From Novosphingobium silvae (GTDB lineage: Bacteria > Pseudomonadota > Alphaproteobacteria > Sphingomonadales > Sphingomonadaceae), in the NCBI RefSeq assembly GCF_009856825.1, contig NZ_WVTD01000006.1:1-64000 (forward strand): a DNA stretch of 64,000 nucleotides. Direction: 5' to 3'. Below, piece by piece: positions 52,340 to 61,474 of this stretch (position 1 is the first letter of the stretch; each line of letters starts with the position of its first letter). The position numbers and the translations under genes were made by a program. A model generated the notes under the pieces. The model was not told the DNA's origin, searched no databases, and worked only from the letters and a program-made list of their open reading frames with translations.

Positions 52340-53754
52340 AGTGCGGGCGGACAATGGCGCGCCTTGTCGCCGCGGCGCTTCCCGCCGTCGCTCTGGCCGC
52401 CTGTTCGCTGGCACCGAAGTACGTGGCTCCCGCGCCGCCGATGCCGGCCTCCTGGCCTGTTAGCGATGCCTATCTCGCCCGGAGCGAGGCTGCCCTGCCG
52501 CTCGTCAGCTATCGTGAGATATTCCGCGATCCCCGGTTGCAGGCCCTGGTGGAGCAAGCGCTCGACACGAACCGCGACTTGCGCGTGGCCGCTGCAAACC
52601 TCGCGGCGGCCCGGGCGCAGGTCCGCGTGACGCGCGCCAACCAGTTCCCGGCCGTCGACATCGGCGGATCGGCCACCGACAATGAAACCGGAGGCGGCTT
52701 CGGCCGCAACGGGATGCAGTATTCCCTGCAAGGCGGGATCTCGAGCTTCGAGGTCGACCTGTTCGGAAGGCTTGCGAATGCGACCGAGTCCCAGCGCAAC
52801 ACCGCGCTGGCGACGGAGGCGGCGGCCCGAACCGTGCGCCTCGGCCTTGTTGCAGACATCGCTCTCGCATGGGCGACCTACGCGGCGGACCGCGACCTTC
52901 TGAAGATCGCGCAGTCCACCGCGGCCAACGCGCGCGACAGTGTTCGACTGTCGAACGCACGGCTGAAGGGCGGCGTGGCGGCGCGTACGGAACTGCGCCA
53001 GGCCGAACAGGTGCTGGAGACCGCGAACGGCGACGTCGCCTTGCAGACTGCGCTGCTGGCGCAGGATGTCAACCTGCTGCGTCTCCTCGTCGGCGCGGAC
53101 TTCGACCAGGCCCTGCTCCCCGGCGGGATCGACGAGGTCAATGCCAGCCTTGGCGAGGCCCGCGCGGGGCTCGACACGCAGATCCTGCTGCGCCGTCCGG
53201 ACGTGGTCCAGGCGGAGTACCAGCTTCGCGCCGCGAATGCCGACATCGGCGTCGCGCGAGCCCAGCTCTTCCCGACCATATCGCTGAGCGCGCTGGTGGG
53301 TTTCGCCAGCACTTCGCTGTCTTCGCTGTTCGACGGCGCCTCGCGCACGACCACACTTGGCGCGGACGGCAGCTGGTCGATCTTCAATGCCGGCGGTCGC
53401 ACCGCCGCCGTCGAGGTCACCAGGGCCCAGCGCGACGCGGCGCTGGCGACCTACGAAAGCGCGATCCAGACCGCCTTTCGCGAAGTGGCGGATGCGCTTG
53501 CAAACCAGGGCACGATCGGCGAACGGCTGCGCGCCGCCTCGGCGTTCACCGCCTCGGCGCAGGATACCGCGAACCTTACCGAGGCAACGTATCGGCGCGG
53601 CATCACCGGTTCGCTTGAAAATCTCGACGCCCAGCGAAGCCTCTATTCGGCCCGTCAGGCAGAGATCAACGTCCGGCTGCAACAGGCGACGAACCGCGTC
53701 ACGCTCTACCGCGTACTCGGCGGCGACCAGGCGAGCATTCCTGCCGCACATTAG
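52336..53754 (+). CDS. RND outer-membrane channel lipoprotein (OprM/NodT family)
   Basis: TolC-like trimeric outer-membrane factor of 472 residues. The lipobox is LAAC; two repeated outer-membrane efflux domains follow, with the coiled-coil regions (TRANQFPAVDIGGSATDN, RAQLFPTISLSALVGF). It is the last gene of the RND operon (ATGA overlap with the pump gene) and converges on the oxidoreductase gene at 53769. Confidence 0.96.
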   Translation: MKCGRTMARLVAAALPAVALAACSLAPKYVAPAPPMPASWPVSDAYLARSEAALPLVSYREIFRDPRLQALVEQALDTNRDLRVAAANLAAARAQVRVTRANQFPAVDIGGSATDNETGGGFGRNGMQYSLQGGISSFEVDLFGRLANATESQRNTALATEAAARTVRLGLVADIALAWATYAADRDLLKIAQSTAANARDSVRLSNARLKGGVAARTELRQAEQVLETANGDVALQTALLAQDVNLLRLLVGADFDQALLPGGIDEVNASLGEARAGLDTQILLRRPDVVQAEYQLRAANADIGVARAQLFPTISLSALVGFASTSLSSLFDGASRTTTLGADGSWSIFNAGGRTAAVEVTRAQRDAALATYESAIQTAFREVADALANQGTIGERLRAASAFTASAQDTANLTEATYRRGITGSLENLDAQRSLYSARQAEINVRLQQATNRVTLYRVLGGDQASIPAAH

Positions 53755-53768
53755 GTCGGGGGCCGCCT

Positions 53769-54809
53769 TCAGCCGAAAAGCGGCACGACCTGCGGAAGGT
53801 CCACGGTCGTCCGGATCCCGGGTTCGGCAACGCAGACGGCGGGGACCGCATTGATCGGTCGATGCGCCGTCAGACCTGGCGTATAGGCGGCGTAATTCTC
53901 CTCCGAGATCGGGAAGTAGATGTCGAGCTTTACCGGGGTGTCTCCCTCGGTAGAGCTGCGCCAGCCGGATTCGCGCAAGTTCCACTCGTGCTCGATATCG
54001 GGAGTGACGTACCAGTTCGCCCGGAACTGCAGGATGGGCCGGCCCCGGTGCTTGCAGGTGATAGTCGTGCGCATGGCGCCGACGGTGCCTGCCGGAACCC
54101 TGCCCGCGGCGATCTCGACATCGGTCCTTGCAGCGGAGAGTTCTCCCGCGGCCTCGATCTCGTCGGCGGGTAAGCCAATGGCGGCCGCGAGTTGTGCAAG
54201 GGAGCTTCCGAAGTCGCCCTTCAGGTGCTCGGCGCGGCGATGGTCGAAGGGTGCCATGGGCGCGGCGAACCCCATGATCCGGAACAGCATGTCCGGCGAG
54301 TCGCGGCTGGAGACATCGGCGTATTCGTCGATCGTCAGCAGGTCGTGCCGGCGCTGCAGCGAAAGCAGCGGGATCGCAAGCGCCTCGGTGACAAAGCCCG
54401 GGCTGGAACCCGTGGAGTAGATCGAAGTCCCGCCGCGCGCACATGCCTCCTCGATGCGTTCCCGGCGAGCAGGGTCCATCATCGGCGGATGATGGAAGTC
54501 CCCGCGCGTGGTGACCACGTTCTTGCCTGATGCGAGCAGCGCGCAGAGCGCGTCATAGTCGGTGCCTTGCGGCATGTACAACACGCAGTCCGCGTCGAGG
54601 GCGAGGATGGCCTCGATCGCGTTCGTCGCCTTGACGCCGGTGTCGGCGAGCCCGCAAAGCTCACCTGCATCCCTGCCCACCTTGTCCGGCGAGCTCACCC
54701 ACAGACCGACGAGCTCCATGCGCGGATGCTTCGCCACCATCCGCAAGGCGCGGCTGCCAACGTTGCCGGTCGCCCACTGGACGACCTTCCATACCTTGTC
54801 CTGCGCCAT
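53769..54809 (-). CDS. DapB-like NAD(P)-dependent oxidoreductase
   Basis: A 346-residue protein with an N-terminal Rossmann fold (KVVQWATGNVGSRALRMVAKH) like dihydrodipicolinate reductase, followed by an unrelated C-terminal domain. It resembles the amine/diaminopentanoate dehydrogenase-like group often seen in catabolic clusters; no lysine-pathway genes are near. The start is ATG 54809 (MAQDKVW), with GGAGG about nine bases upstream. It is downstream of the TonB receptor on the same strand. Confidence 0.82.
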   Translation of the reverse strand: MAQDKVWKVVQWATGNVGSRALRMVAKHPRMELVGLWVSSPDKVGRDAGELCGLADTGVKATNAIEAILALDADCVLYMPQGTDYDALCALLASGKNVVTTRGDFHHPPMMDPARRERIEEACARGGTSIYSTGSSPGFVTEALAIPLLSLQRRHDLLTIDEYADVSSRDSPDMLFRIMGFAAPMAPFDHRRAEHLKGDFGSSLAQLAAAIGLPADEIEAAGELSAARTDVEIAAGRVPAGTVGAMRTTITCKHRGRPILQFRANWYVTPDIEHEWNLRESGWRSSTEGDTPVKLDIYFPISEENYAAYTPGLTAHRPINAVPAVCVAEPGIRTTVDLPQVVPLFG

Positions 54810-54924
54810 CCTTGTCCCTACCTCCCGTTGCAATCCCTTCCGGCCAGGCTCGCCGACGCAGTGCCTTGATTCATCGGTCCGCCCCGGCATGGCCCGAACA
54901 ACCCCCGGATGGGGACCCGAAGGC

Positions 54925-57159
54925 TCAGAACCGCACGCCCACTTCCAGGCCGTAGGTCGCTGGCTTGCTCCAGTTCGCGCCGATGCCGAAGCTGGAGTAC
55001 TGGGCTTGGGTACGAAAGCGGCTGTCGGTGACGTTGTCGCCGTAGGCTGCGACGTGGAAGCGCTCGTCCGGCGCGGTCCACTGCGCACGCAGGGCCAGGG
55101 TCGCGTAGTCGCCCTGCTCGAACTGAATGCCCGAGGGGCCGAAAAAGAAACGGGACGAGTAGAACAGGTTGCCCGAAAGCGCGACCTGGCCGCCCGCCAA
55201 TTCCGTTTCGTAGCGCCCGCCTAGGAAGCCGGTGAACTCAGGCGTGCGCTGCATCGTCACGTTCTCGAGCGTGGTAGGCACGACCACAAAGGTGACGCCG
55301 TTCGCCGCGCAGTCGGCGGCCGCTGCGCCCCCCAGTTCGGCACAGCGCACGTAGACGGGCGCCTCGTTGAACCGCTTGTACCGCGCATGGACCCACGAGG
55401 CACCGGCGGAAAGCTGGAACTCGGGCGTTATCTCGTAGCGCATCGAACCTTCGAGGCCGTAGATTTCGGACGTCGCTGCGTTGATGATCTCGGCGGTGCC
55501 GGTGCGGAAGATCGATACCTGCAGGTTCTTGTAATCGTAGTAGAACGCCGCAGCCTCGAACGAGAGACCCCGTTCCTCGTACTTGAACCCCACTTCGTAG
55601 GCGTTGATGTCCTCTGGCCTCACGTCGTTGCAGGTATAGTTGGTCAACGCGATCTGGCACGAGCCACCAACGTCGAGCACGGCCGCCTTGTAACCCTTGG
55701 TGAACGAGGCATAGATGCTCGTCCGGTCGGTAGGCTTGTAGCGCAGGACCACGCGGGGTGTCAGCTTATCGTTCGAGATGTCGGGGACCGGCACCTCTAC
55801 CGCGGTAAGCTGGTGGTTCCAGTAGGCATCGACGATCTTGTCCTTCGAATAACGCGCGCCCACCGTGAGGAAGAGCTGCTGCGTGAATTCATAGGTAGCG
55901 TCGAGGAATGCCGCGTAGCTCTTCACCGTCGTGCTCGATCCTCCAAGCCGAACGCGCGAATTCCAGTCGTTGCCGGCATTGTCGAGATAGGTGAGGTAGG
56001 TGTCGGTGTTCTCGAAATAGAACAGCCCCGCCGTCCACTGCAGCCGCGGGCCAGCCTTGGAAGTGAGGAGAAGTTCCTGACTCCAGGTCTCGTTTACGTT
56101 GGGAAGACCGAGTTGGAAGATATCGGCGCCGGAGTAGTCGAGATCCTGCGACATGTCCGACTTTTCGCTGCGGTACTGGCTGTAGGAGGTCAGGTCTGCA
56201 AAGCCGATGTCGGCCCGGATGGTACCCTGCACCACGTCGCTGTTCGAACGGAACACCTCATCGACCGAGCCGGTGGCGATCCTGTTCCTGGCGGTGGTGT
56301 ATGGCCCTGCGAGTCCGCCGAACGGAGCGCCGAGACCGAAGTCGCTTGTGTCGAGCGAGGCAGCCAGCATGGTCGAAGGGTCGTCCGTCTCGCCATGCTT
56401 GTAGCGCACCAGCAGTTCCACGCTGTCGGACAGTTCGGCCATCATGCTCAGGCGGAACGACCAGTTCTCGTAGTCGCCCACCCTTTCGCCGGTGGCGATC
56501 TCGCGCTGCCATCCATCGCCTCGCCGGTACTGCCCCTCGACGCCGAGGGCCACACGGTCCGAAACGACGTAATTCGCGATGGCCTCGGCGCGGGCCTCGT
56601 TATAGCGCCCGTATCTGACGCGTCCCTCGAAGGCGTTGGCGCTGGTCGAAGGCTCACGCGTGGAAACAAGGATCGCGCCACCGGTCGTGTTGCGCCCGAA
56701 GAGCGTTCCCTGGGGCCCTTTCAGGACCTGGATGCTGTCGACGCTGATGAGATCGAAATCGGCGGCCAGCGGATTGGGCGAGTAGAACCCGTCGATGTAG
56801 ATGCCGACATTGCCGCCGCCGCCCGAGGTTGTCACGGCCGTGCCGATGCCCCGGATGGTGGGCTGGAAGAAGCCTCCGGCGAAGTCGAACCGCAGCGCAG
56901 GCGTGACTTTGCCGATGTCGGCGAGTTGCTGGATGCTGGCCGTTTCAAGCGCGGCGCTGGAAAGATTGGTGATCGAGATCGGCACGTCGACCTGGGCCTC
57001 GGCGCGGCGCTGCGCGGTCACGATGATGGCGCCTTCCCCGGCCGCTGCCGAATCCTGCTGGCCGGCAGCCCCATCGACCTGCGCCGCCGCGGGCAAGGAT
57101 GCGAGCGCTGCGGCTCCGGCAAGCGCGAATACGGACGTACGGGTCCTAAGGTTCTTCAC
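54925..57159 (-). CDS. TonB-dependent receptor of the catabolic region
   Basis: Outer-membrane receptor of 744 residues. A signal peptide (SVFALAGAAALASLPAAAQ) is followed by a TonB-box-like EGAIIVTAQRR, the plug (DVPISITNLSS, FQPTIRGIGT, VYIDG-like NVGIYIDGFY, VLKGPQGTLFGRNTTGGAI) and the barrel, ending in VGVRF. Such receptors take up steroids, aromatics or other bulky ligands in sphingomonads. The start is GTG 57159, with GGAGGAG six bases upstream. It lies between the MFS transporter and the oxidoreductase on the same strand. Confidence 0.94.
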   Translation of the reverse strand: MKNLRTRTSVFALAGAAALASLPAAAQVDGAAGQQDSAAAGEGAIIVTAQRRAEAQVDVPISITNLSSAALETASIQQLADIGKVTPALRFDFAGGFFQPTIRGIGTAVTTSGGGGNVGIYIDGFYSPNPLAADFDLISVDSIQVLKGPQGTLFGRNTTGGAILVSTREPSTSANAFEGRVRYGRYNEARAEAIANYVVSDRVALGVEGQYRRGDGWQREIATGERVGDYENWSFRLSMMAELSDSVELLVRYKHGETDDPSTMLAASLDTSDFGLGAPFGGLAGPYTTARNRIATGSVDEVFRSNSDVVQGTIRADIGFADLTSYSQYRSEKSDMSQDLDYSGADIFQLGLPNVNETWSQELLLTSKAGPRLQWTAGLFYFENTDTYLTYLDNAGNDWNSRVRLGGSSTTVKSYAAFLDATYEFTQQLFLTVGARYSKDKIVDAYWNHQLTAVEVPVPDISNDKLTPRVVLRYKPTDRTSIYASFTKGYKAAVLDVGGSCQIALTNYTCNDVRPEDINAYEVGFKYEERGLSFEAAAFYYDYKNLQVSIFRTGTAEIINAATSEIYGLEGSMRYEITPEFQLSAGASWVHARYKRFNEAPVYVRCAELGGAAAADCAANGVTFVVVPTTLENVTMQRTPEFTGFLGGRYETELAGGQVALSGNLFYSSRFFFGPSGIQFEQGDYATLALRAQWTAPDERFHVAAYGDNVTDSRFRTQAQYSSFGIGANWSKPATYGLEVGVRF

Positions 57160-57292
57160 GGCACTCCTCCCCTGGCTTTTGCCCTGTCCTACATCCCGCC
57201 AGACAGGCTGGGCCAGTGCGCCGCCGCATACCCGTCGAGATATCGCGGCGGCAGATTTGCCTTGGGGGAACGTGACGCCAGAAAGCACCAAG

Positions 57293-58978
57293 TCAGGGTG
57301 CGATATAGCCGATCGTCTCCTGACGCGGGTCGTAGGACTCCGCTTTCCAGCGGACCGAGCCGAAAGGCCGCTCCAGCCGGCGGCGCACGCGGCGGCCGTG
57401 ATCACTGCGGTTGAATGCGTCGGCCTGTGCCTGGATGTCGTAGTCGGCCTGGGTGTAGCGGTCGCGCATCCGCAGATAGTCGCCCCATGTGGGGCAGTGG
57501 TATCGCTCGGTCCAGAGCGCGAGGTTCTCGATGTCTCGCGCTATGCTCCAGTCGAACGCGCCGATGCGCTTGCGCACGCGTTGCATGGTCATCATGACGG
57601 CATAGAATTCCCGCGCGAGACCGGGATCGACGTCGTATTCCACTTCCACCACCACCGGCCCCGACCGAAGTGTGAGGGGAAGCGTGGCCTCGGGCTCGTA
57701 GCCGATCTCCACGGTGTCCAGATCGGCGTCGGAGTCTTGTCCGATGGGAAGCAGCACGCCCAGCAGCGAAGTCGCCCCGACTGCGATGCCCGAGGCGACG
57801 AGCGCGAAGGCCACGTCTTGCGCGGAGGCCACCATGCCCCAGGCCCAGGCACCGATCCCGATGCCCGCAGTGATGGCCGAGGAGAAGAGCGAGAGCGCCC
57901 GCGCCGTCACCCACCGGGGAGCCGACATCTGCACCGAGACGTTGAGCATCGCAATCGTCAGGATGTTGCAGGCCCCCACGACGAGGAACGCCGCGCAGGT
58001 GAGCACGAGCGAATGGCTCAGGCCGGTGATCACCAGCGCGATTCCGGTGCCGACGGCAAAGAGGCGCACCGCCCATTCCGTCGGAAGCGCCGCGCGGAGC
58101 TGGCTCACGAACAAGGCGCCCGCCACCGCTCCCACGCCCTGAGCGCCGAGCAGGATGCCGAAGGTCGCCGCGTTGCCTGCCAGCAGGTCCTTGGCGATCA
58201 GGGGGGCGAGCGCGGATGCCGTCGCGGTGGACAGGCCGAAGACCAGCACGCGCAACAGGGCGGTGCGCACAGCCGGCGCATGAAGCGCGTACCGCGCGCC
58301 TGTGAGGATCGCGCGGTCGATCCGCTCGGGCGGCAGGCGGGAGGGAACGTGCCGGCGCTTCCAGAAGAAGAATGCGGCTAGAAGCGGCAGGTAGAGCAGC
58401 GAGGTCATTCCGAACACCGCCTTGACGCCGTAGACCACCACGATCAGGCCACCCAGCGCCGGACCGAAGCTGCGCGCGACGTTGTAGCTGATCGTGCCCA
58501 GCGCCACAGCCGCCGGCAGGTGCGCGCGCGACACCTGTTCCGGGATCGAGGCCTGCCAAGAGGGCGAGAAAAGCGCCACGCCTCCGCCGATCAGCACACA
58601 GAACGCCAGCAGCACCCATGGCGTGGTGAGCCCCAGAAAGGTGATGGCAGCGAGCACCGCGGCACTCACCGCGCTGAATGCGAGCCCGGTCATCGCGATG
58701 CGGCGGCGGTCGAACATGTCGGCGATAGCGCCTGCGGGCAAGGTCACCAGCATGAGCGGGATCATCAACGCGGTCTGTACCAGCGCGACCATGCTGGCCG
58801 AAGTGCTCAGCCGGGTCATTTCCCATTGCGCCCCCACGCCAAGGAACAGCTGGCCGAAGTTCGAGAAAAGGCTGGCTATCCAGATATTGCGGAACGTGGG
58901 CTCCCTCAACGGGGCGAACGATCCGCCGCCGGTGTCCTCCGTCGCCGGCGACTGCCCGCCCCCTGCACTGCCAGCCAT
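57293..58978 (-). CDS. MFS transporter with C-terminal ABM-like domain (MFS_3/EntS type)
   Basis: A 561-residue inner-membrane transporter. It has about 12 helices with the MFS_3 features NIWIASLFSNFGQLFLGVGA, LVTLPAGAIADMFDRRRIAM and SYNVARSFGPALGGLIV. The C-terminal 150 residues form a soluble domain (VVEVEYDVDPGLAREFYAVM, RVRKRIGAFDWSIARD, WTERYHCPTWGDYLR) that resembles the ABM-like tail common in this family. The start is ATG 58978, with AGGA nine bases upstream. It probably heads an operon with the TonB receptor and diverges from the thiolase. Confidence 0.88.
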   Translation of the reverse strand: MAGSAGGGQSPATEDTGGGSFAPLREPTFRNIWIASLFSNFGQLFLGVGAQWEMTRLSTSASMVALVQTALMIPLMLVTLPAGAIADMFDRRRIAMTGLAFSAVSAAVLAAITFLGLTTPWVLLAFCVLIGGGVALFSPSWQASIPEQVSRAHLPAAVALGTISYNVARSFGPALGGLIVVVYGVKAVFGMTSLLYLPLLAAFFFWKRRHVPSRLPPERIDRAILTGARYALHAPAVRTALLRVLVFGLSTATASALAPLIAKDLLAGNAATFGILLGAQGVGAVAGALFVSQLRAALPTEWAVRLFAVGTGIALVITGLSHSLVLTCAAFLVVGACNILTIAMLNVSVQMSAPRWVTARALSLFSSAITAGIGIGAWAWGMVASAQDVAFALVASGIAVGATSLLGVLLPIGQDSDADLDTVEIGYEPEATLPLTLRSGPVVVEVEYDVDPGLAREFYAVMMTMQRVRKRIGAFDWSIARDIENLALWTERYHCPTWGDYLRMRDRYTQADYDIQAQADAFNRSDHGRRVRRRLERPFGSVRWKAESYDPRQETIGYIAP

Positions 58979-59088
58979 GACCATCCGTCCTTTTTTCCTT
59001 GTCAGGCACGATCTTGTCCGCATCGGCCTGGCCGTCAACCCGCCCGTTGCCCACGTGCCCCGCGCAGACCGCGCAGCGCACGCCAATA

Positions 59089-59106
59089 TACTAACCAATA
59101 TTAGCA
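59089..59106. promoter_or_regulatory. TACTAA-N6-TTAGCA operator-like repeat
   Basis: TACTAA, CCAATA, TTAGCA between the divergent MFS and thiolase genes. The same architecture occurs at 61523-61540. CCAATAT is also repeated 12 bases apart (59083, 59095). A likely site for the MarR protein encoded downstream of the thiolase. Confidence 0.5.
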
Positions 59107-59145
59107 ATCGCTAGGGCGATAGCGATCCGCTCTCGATTGCAATCG
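59107..59145. promoter_or_regulatory. Further palindromes in the MFS/thiolase promoter region
   Basis: ATCGCTA-GGGCGA-TAGCGAT (59107-59126) has perfect seven-base arms, and CGATTGCAATCG (59134-59145) is a perfect 12-base palindrome. Together with the adjacent TACTAA repeat this gap of 243 bases holds three operator-like elements, unusual density for intergenic DNA. Confidence 0.5.
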
Positions 59146-59221
59146 CCCGGGTGCCCTAGCATGACCGCCGATGGAGCGACGCCGTTGACGTCGGACCGCC
59201 GCGAAATCAGGGAGATCACGT

Positions 59222-60475
59222 GTGAGCGAAGCCTACATCATCGACGCGGTGCGCACGCCTCGCGGCCTCGGCAAGATGGGCAAGGGCGCGTTGTCGCACA
59301 TGCATCCCGAACATCTCTCCGCATCGGTGCTGGCAGCGCTCAAGGAACGGAACGACTTCGACACGGCAGAAGTGGACGACGTGATCTGGGGCGTTTCCGC
59401 CGCCCTCGGCTTGCAGAGCGGAGATATCGGCCGCATGGCAGCACTGGATGCAGGCTATGACGTGAAAGCGGGGGGCGTCACGCTCAACAGGTTCTGCGGT
59501 TCGAGCATCACCTCCACCAGCCTTGCCGCCGCGATGATCAAATCGGGCATGGCCGACCTTATGGTCGCGGGCGGGATGGACATGCTCTCCTATGCCAACA
59601 TGTACGGCATGAAGATGCGCGAGGCGGGCCTTGGCAGCGCCGGGATGGGCGCGGCCAACGCTCGCCTGCAGGCCCGGCATCCGCAATCGAACCAGGGCAT
59701 CGCGGCCGACGCCATCGCCGCCATGGAGGGCATTACCCGCGAGGAACTCGAGGCGCTGGGGGTAGAGAGCCAGCGCCGGGCAGCCCAAGCCATAGCTGAG
59801 GGTCGCTTCGACAAGTCTACGATCGTGGTGAAGGACGAAGAGGGCAACGTGATCCTCGATCATGAGGAATATCCCCGGCCCGAAACGACGGCGCAAAGCC
59901 TGGCCCAGCTCAAACCCGCGTTCGAGATGTTCTACGACATGCCCTCGGCGCCGGGCGGAAAGACCTATGTGGAGCTGATCAACCAGGTCTATCCCGATGT
60001 GGAGATCAGGCCGGTCCACCATGTCGGCATATCCTCGGGGGTGGTGGACGGCGCCTCCGCCATTCTCCTCGCATCGAAGGAGTACGCCGAGGCCCATGGC
60101 CTGCGGCCCCGCGCCCGCATCGTGGCCATGGCGGAGACCGGCGACTGCCCGACGCTCATGCTCAACGGTCCGGTTCCCGCAGCGCGCAAGGTGCTGGCAA
60201 AAGCAGGCCTTTCGATCGAGGACATAGACGTCTTCGAGGTCAACGAGGCCTTTGCCGTGGTCGTCGAGAAATTCATACGGGATCTTGACCTCGACCGCGC
60301 CAGGGTTAACCCGAATGGAGGTGCGATGGCGCTGGGCCATCCCATCGGAGGGACCGGCGCGATGCTCATCGGAACCGCGCTCGATGAACTCGAACGGACC
60401 GGCGGGCGTTACGGTCTCATCACGATGTGCGCGGCGGGCGGGATGGCCCCGGCCATCATCATCGAGCGCGTCTGA
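59222..60475 (+). CDS. Acetyl-CoA acetyltransferase / 3-ketoacyl-CoA thiolase
   Basis: Thiolase of 417 residues that cleaves 3-ketoacyl-CoA at the end of beta-oxidation-like pathways or condenses acyl-CoAs. The nucleophile Cys is in NRFCGSSITS; the other catalytic residues are in NEAFAVV, GGAMALGHPIGGTGAM and TMCAAGGMAPA. The start is GTG 59222. It is followed by the MarR gene on the same strand, and its promoter region carries several palindromes. The in vivo substrate is unknown. Confidence 0.94.
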   Translation: MSEAYIIDAVRTPRGLGKMGKGALSHMHPEHLSASVLAALKERNDFDTAEVDDVIWGVSAALGLQSGDIGRMAALDAGYDVKAGGVTLNRFCGSSITSTSLAAAMIKSGMADLMVAGGMDMLSYANMYGMKMREAGLGSAGMGAANARLQARHPQSNQGIAADAIAAMEGITREELEALGVESQRRAAQAIAEGRFDKSTIVVKDEEGNVILDHEEYPRPETTAQSLAQLKPAFEMFYDMPSAPGGKTYVELINQVYPDVEIRPVHHVGISSGVVDGASAILLASKEYAEAHGLRPRARIVAMAETGDCPTLMLNGPVPAARKVLAKAGLSIEDIDVFEVNEAFAVVVEKFIRDLDLDRARVNPNGGAMALGHPIGGTGAMLIGTALDELERTGGRYGLITMCAAGGMAPAIIIERV

Positions 60476-60527
60476 CGACGCCCGGCATCATCAGGCGCGC
60501 CCGACCGCGCCCGGCAAGGAGCAATGC

Positions 60528-61016
60528 GTGGCCACCGAGGCGGAAGCGACATCCACGGGCAAGATCACCGACCCCTTCATCATGCGCGACGACACCCCGA
60601 CGCGGCAGGTAGGTCTGCGCATGACCGTTATTGCCCGTCTGCAGCGCAACAACTTCGACCGCAAGGTTGCTGCCCTCAACGTTACGCGCTCGCAATGGGC
60701 GATGATCGCCACGGTCGCCCGCTATCCGGGGTCGACCCAGCGGACGATCGCCGAATACCTCGAGATGTCGGAGGCGTCGGCCGGTCGCCTGATCGATCGT
60801 CTTTGCGCCGACGGTCTGCTGGAGAGGCGCGATCGCCGCGACGACCGCCGGGCCAGAGCCGTCTACCTGACGGAATCCGCCAAGCCCCTCCTCGACCAGC
60901 TCGGCGTGATCGCGTCCGAAAGCGAGAAGCGCATGTTCGCGGGCTTCTCCGACGAGGAAGTGGGGCAGCTCCTCGATTTCATGACCCGTATCTACGATAA
61001 CGTCAGCCGCGGCTGA
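60528..61016 (+). CDS. MarR family transcriptional regulator
   Basis: A 162-residue winged-helix regulator. The DNA-binding part is visible in TQRTIAEYLEMSEASAGRLIDRL and the wing in LLERRDRRDDRRARAVYLT. The start is GTG 60528, with AAGGAG six bases upstream; an overlapping ATG at 60524 is in another frame. Located after the thiolase, it probably represses the thiolase/MFS promoters until a ligand, likely an aromatic or CoA-thioester compound, binds. The candidate operator is TACTAA-N6-TTAGYA. Confidence 0.92.
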   Translation: MATEAEATSTGKITDPFIMRDDTPTRQVGLRMTVIARLQRNNFDRKVAALNVTRSQWAMIATVARYPGSTQRTIAEYLEMSEASAGRLIDRLCADGLLERRDRRDDRRARAVYLTESAKPLLDQLGVIASESEKRMFAGFSDEEVGQLLDFMTRIYDNVSRG

Positions 61017-61115
61017 GACGGCTGGCCGGCTACCCTGCATAGCCGTCCGAAACGCCCGCTTCTACAAGCCGAAACACGACCCCGGGACTGCCCTCTTCAA
61101 CACTGCACGAACGAA

Positions 61116-61146
61116 AAGGGCGACGCCACAGGCGCCGCCCTTCTTC
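61116..61146. terminator. Bidirectional terminator between marR and the small secreted protein
   Basis: AAGGGCG at 61116-61122 pairs with CGCCCTT at 61136-61142. T residues follow on the plus strand (TTCTTCTT) and on the minus strand (CCCTTTTCG). It separates two convergent genes. Confidence 0.7.
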
Positions 61147-61165
61147 TTGAGAGCTCTCGTACGGC

Positions 61166-61474
61166 TTACTTGGCCGCGGCGATTTCCTTCTTTGACAGCG
61201 ACGAAGTCACCTTGCCGGCCACGTCGCTCAGGCTCGAAGCAGGGACGGTGACCAGGCGGCCATTGAGGATGACCTGCGGGTTGCCCTCGGCAGTGACGCG
61301 GTAGATCGGTGCCAGGCGGTGGCCGTCCGCTGCATAGAGCATCTTTCCGGCGTTGAGCGCGAGGGGCGATGCCGCTTGCGCAGTGGCTTCACTAACCTGA
61401 GTCGTCTCGGCGAACGCTCCGGCAGGAACAGCCGCAACGGTTGCGAGAGCTACGAGCGAGGCGAACTTCTTCAT
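61166..61474 (-). CDS. Small secreted protein of unknown function
   Basis: A 102-residue protein with a clear signal peptide (MKKFASLVALATVAAVPAGAFA), giving a mature product of about 80 residues. The region LYAADGHRLAPIYRV with NPQVILNGRLVTVPASSL looks like a short beta-rich domain. No family is recognised. It lies inside the catabolic region, and a TACTAA-N6-TTAGTA palindrome sits 49 bases before its start, over a candidate promoter. Confidence 0.75.
   Translation of the reverse strand: MKKFASLVALATVAAVPAGAFAETTQVSEATAQAASPLALNAGKMLYAADGHRLAPIYRVTAEGNPQVILNGRLVTVPASSLSDVAGKVTSSLSKKEIAAAK

Noticed and set aside
50794-53754. A long out-of-frame reading of the RND pump continuous with the channel gene
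   Set aside because: Only the part from 52336 is the genuine channel lipoprotein; upstream residues are an alternative frame of the pump and are arginine-rich.
57402-59081. A 559-codon minus-strand frame overlapping the MFS gene in another frame
   Set aside because: The frame that contains the membrane helices and MFS motifs is 57293-58978; the other frame lacks hydrophobic segments.
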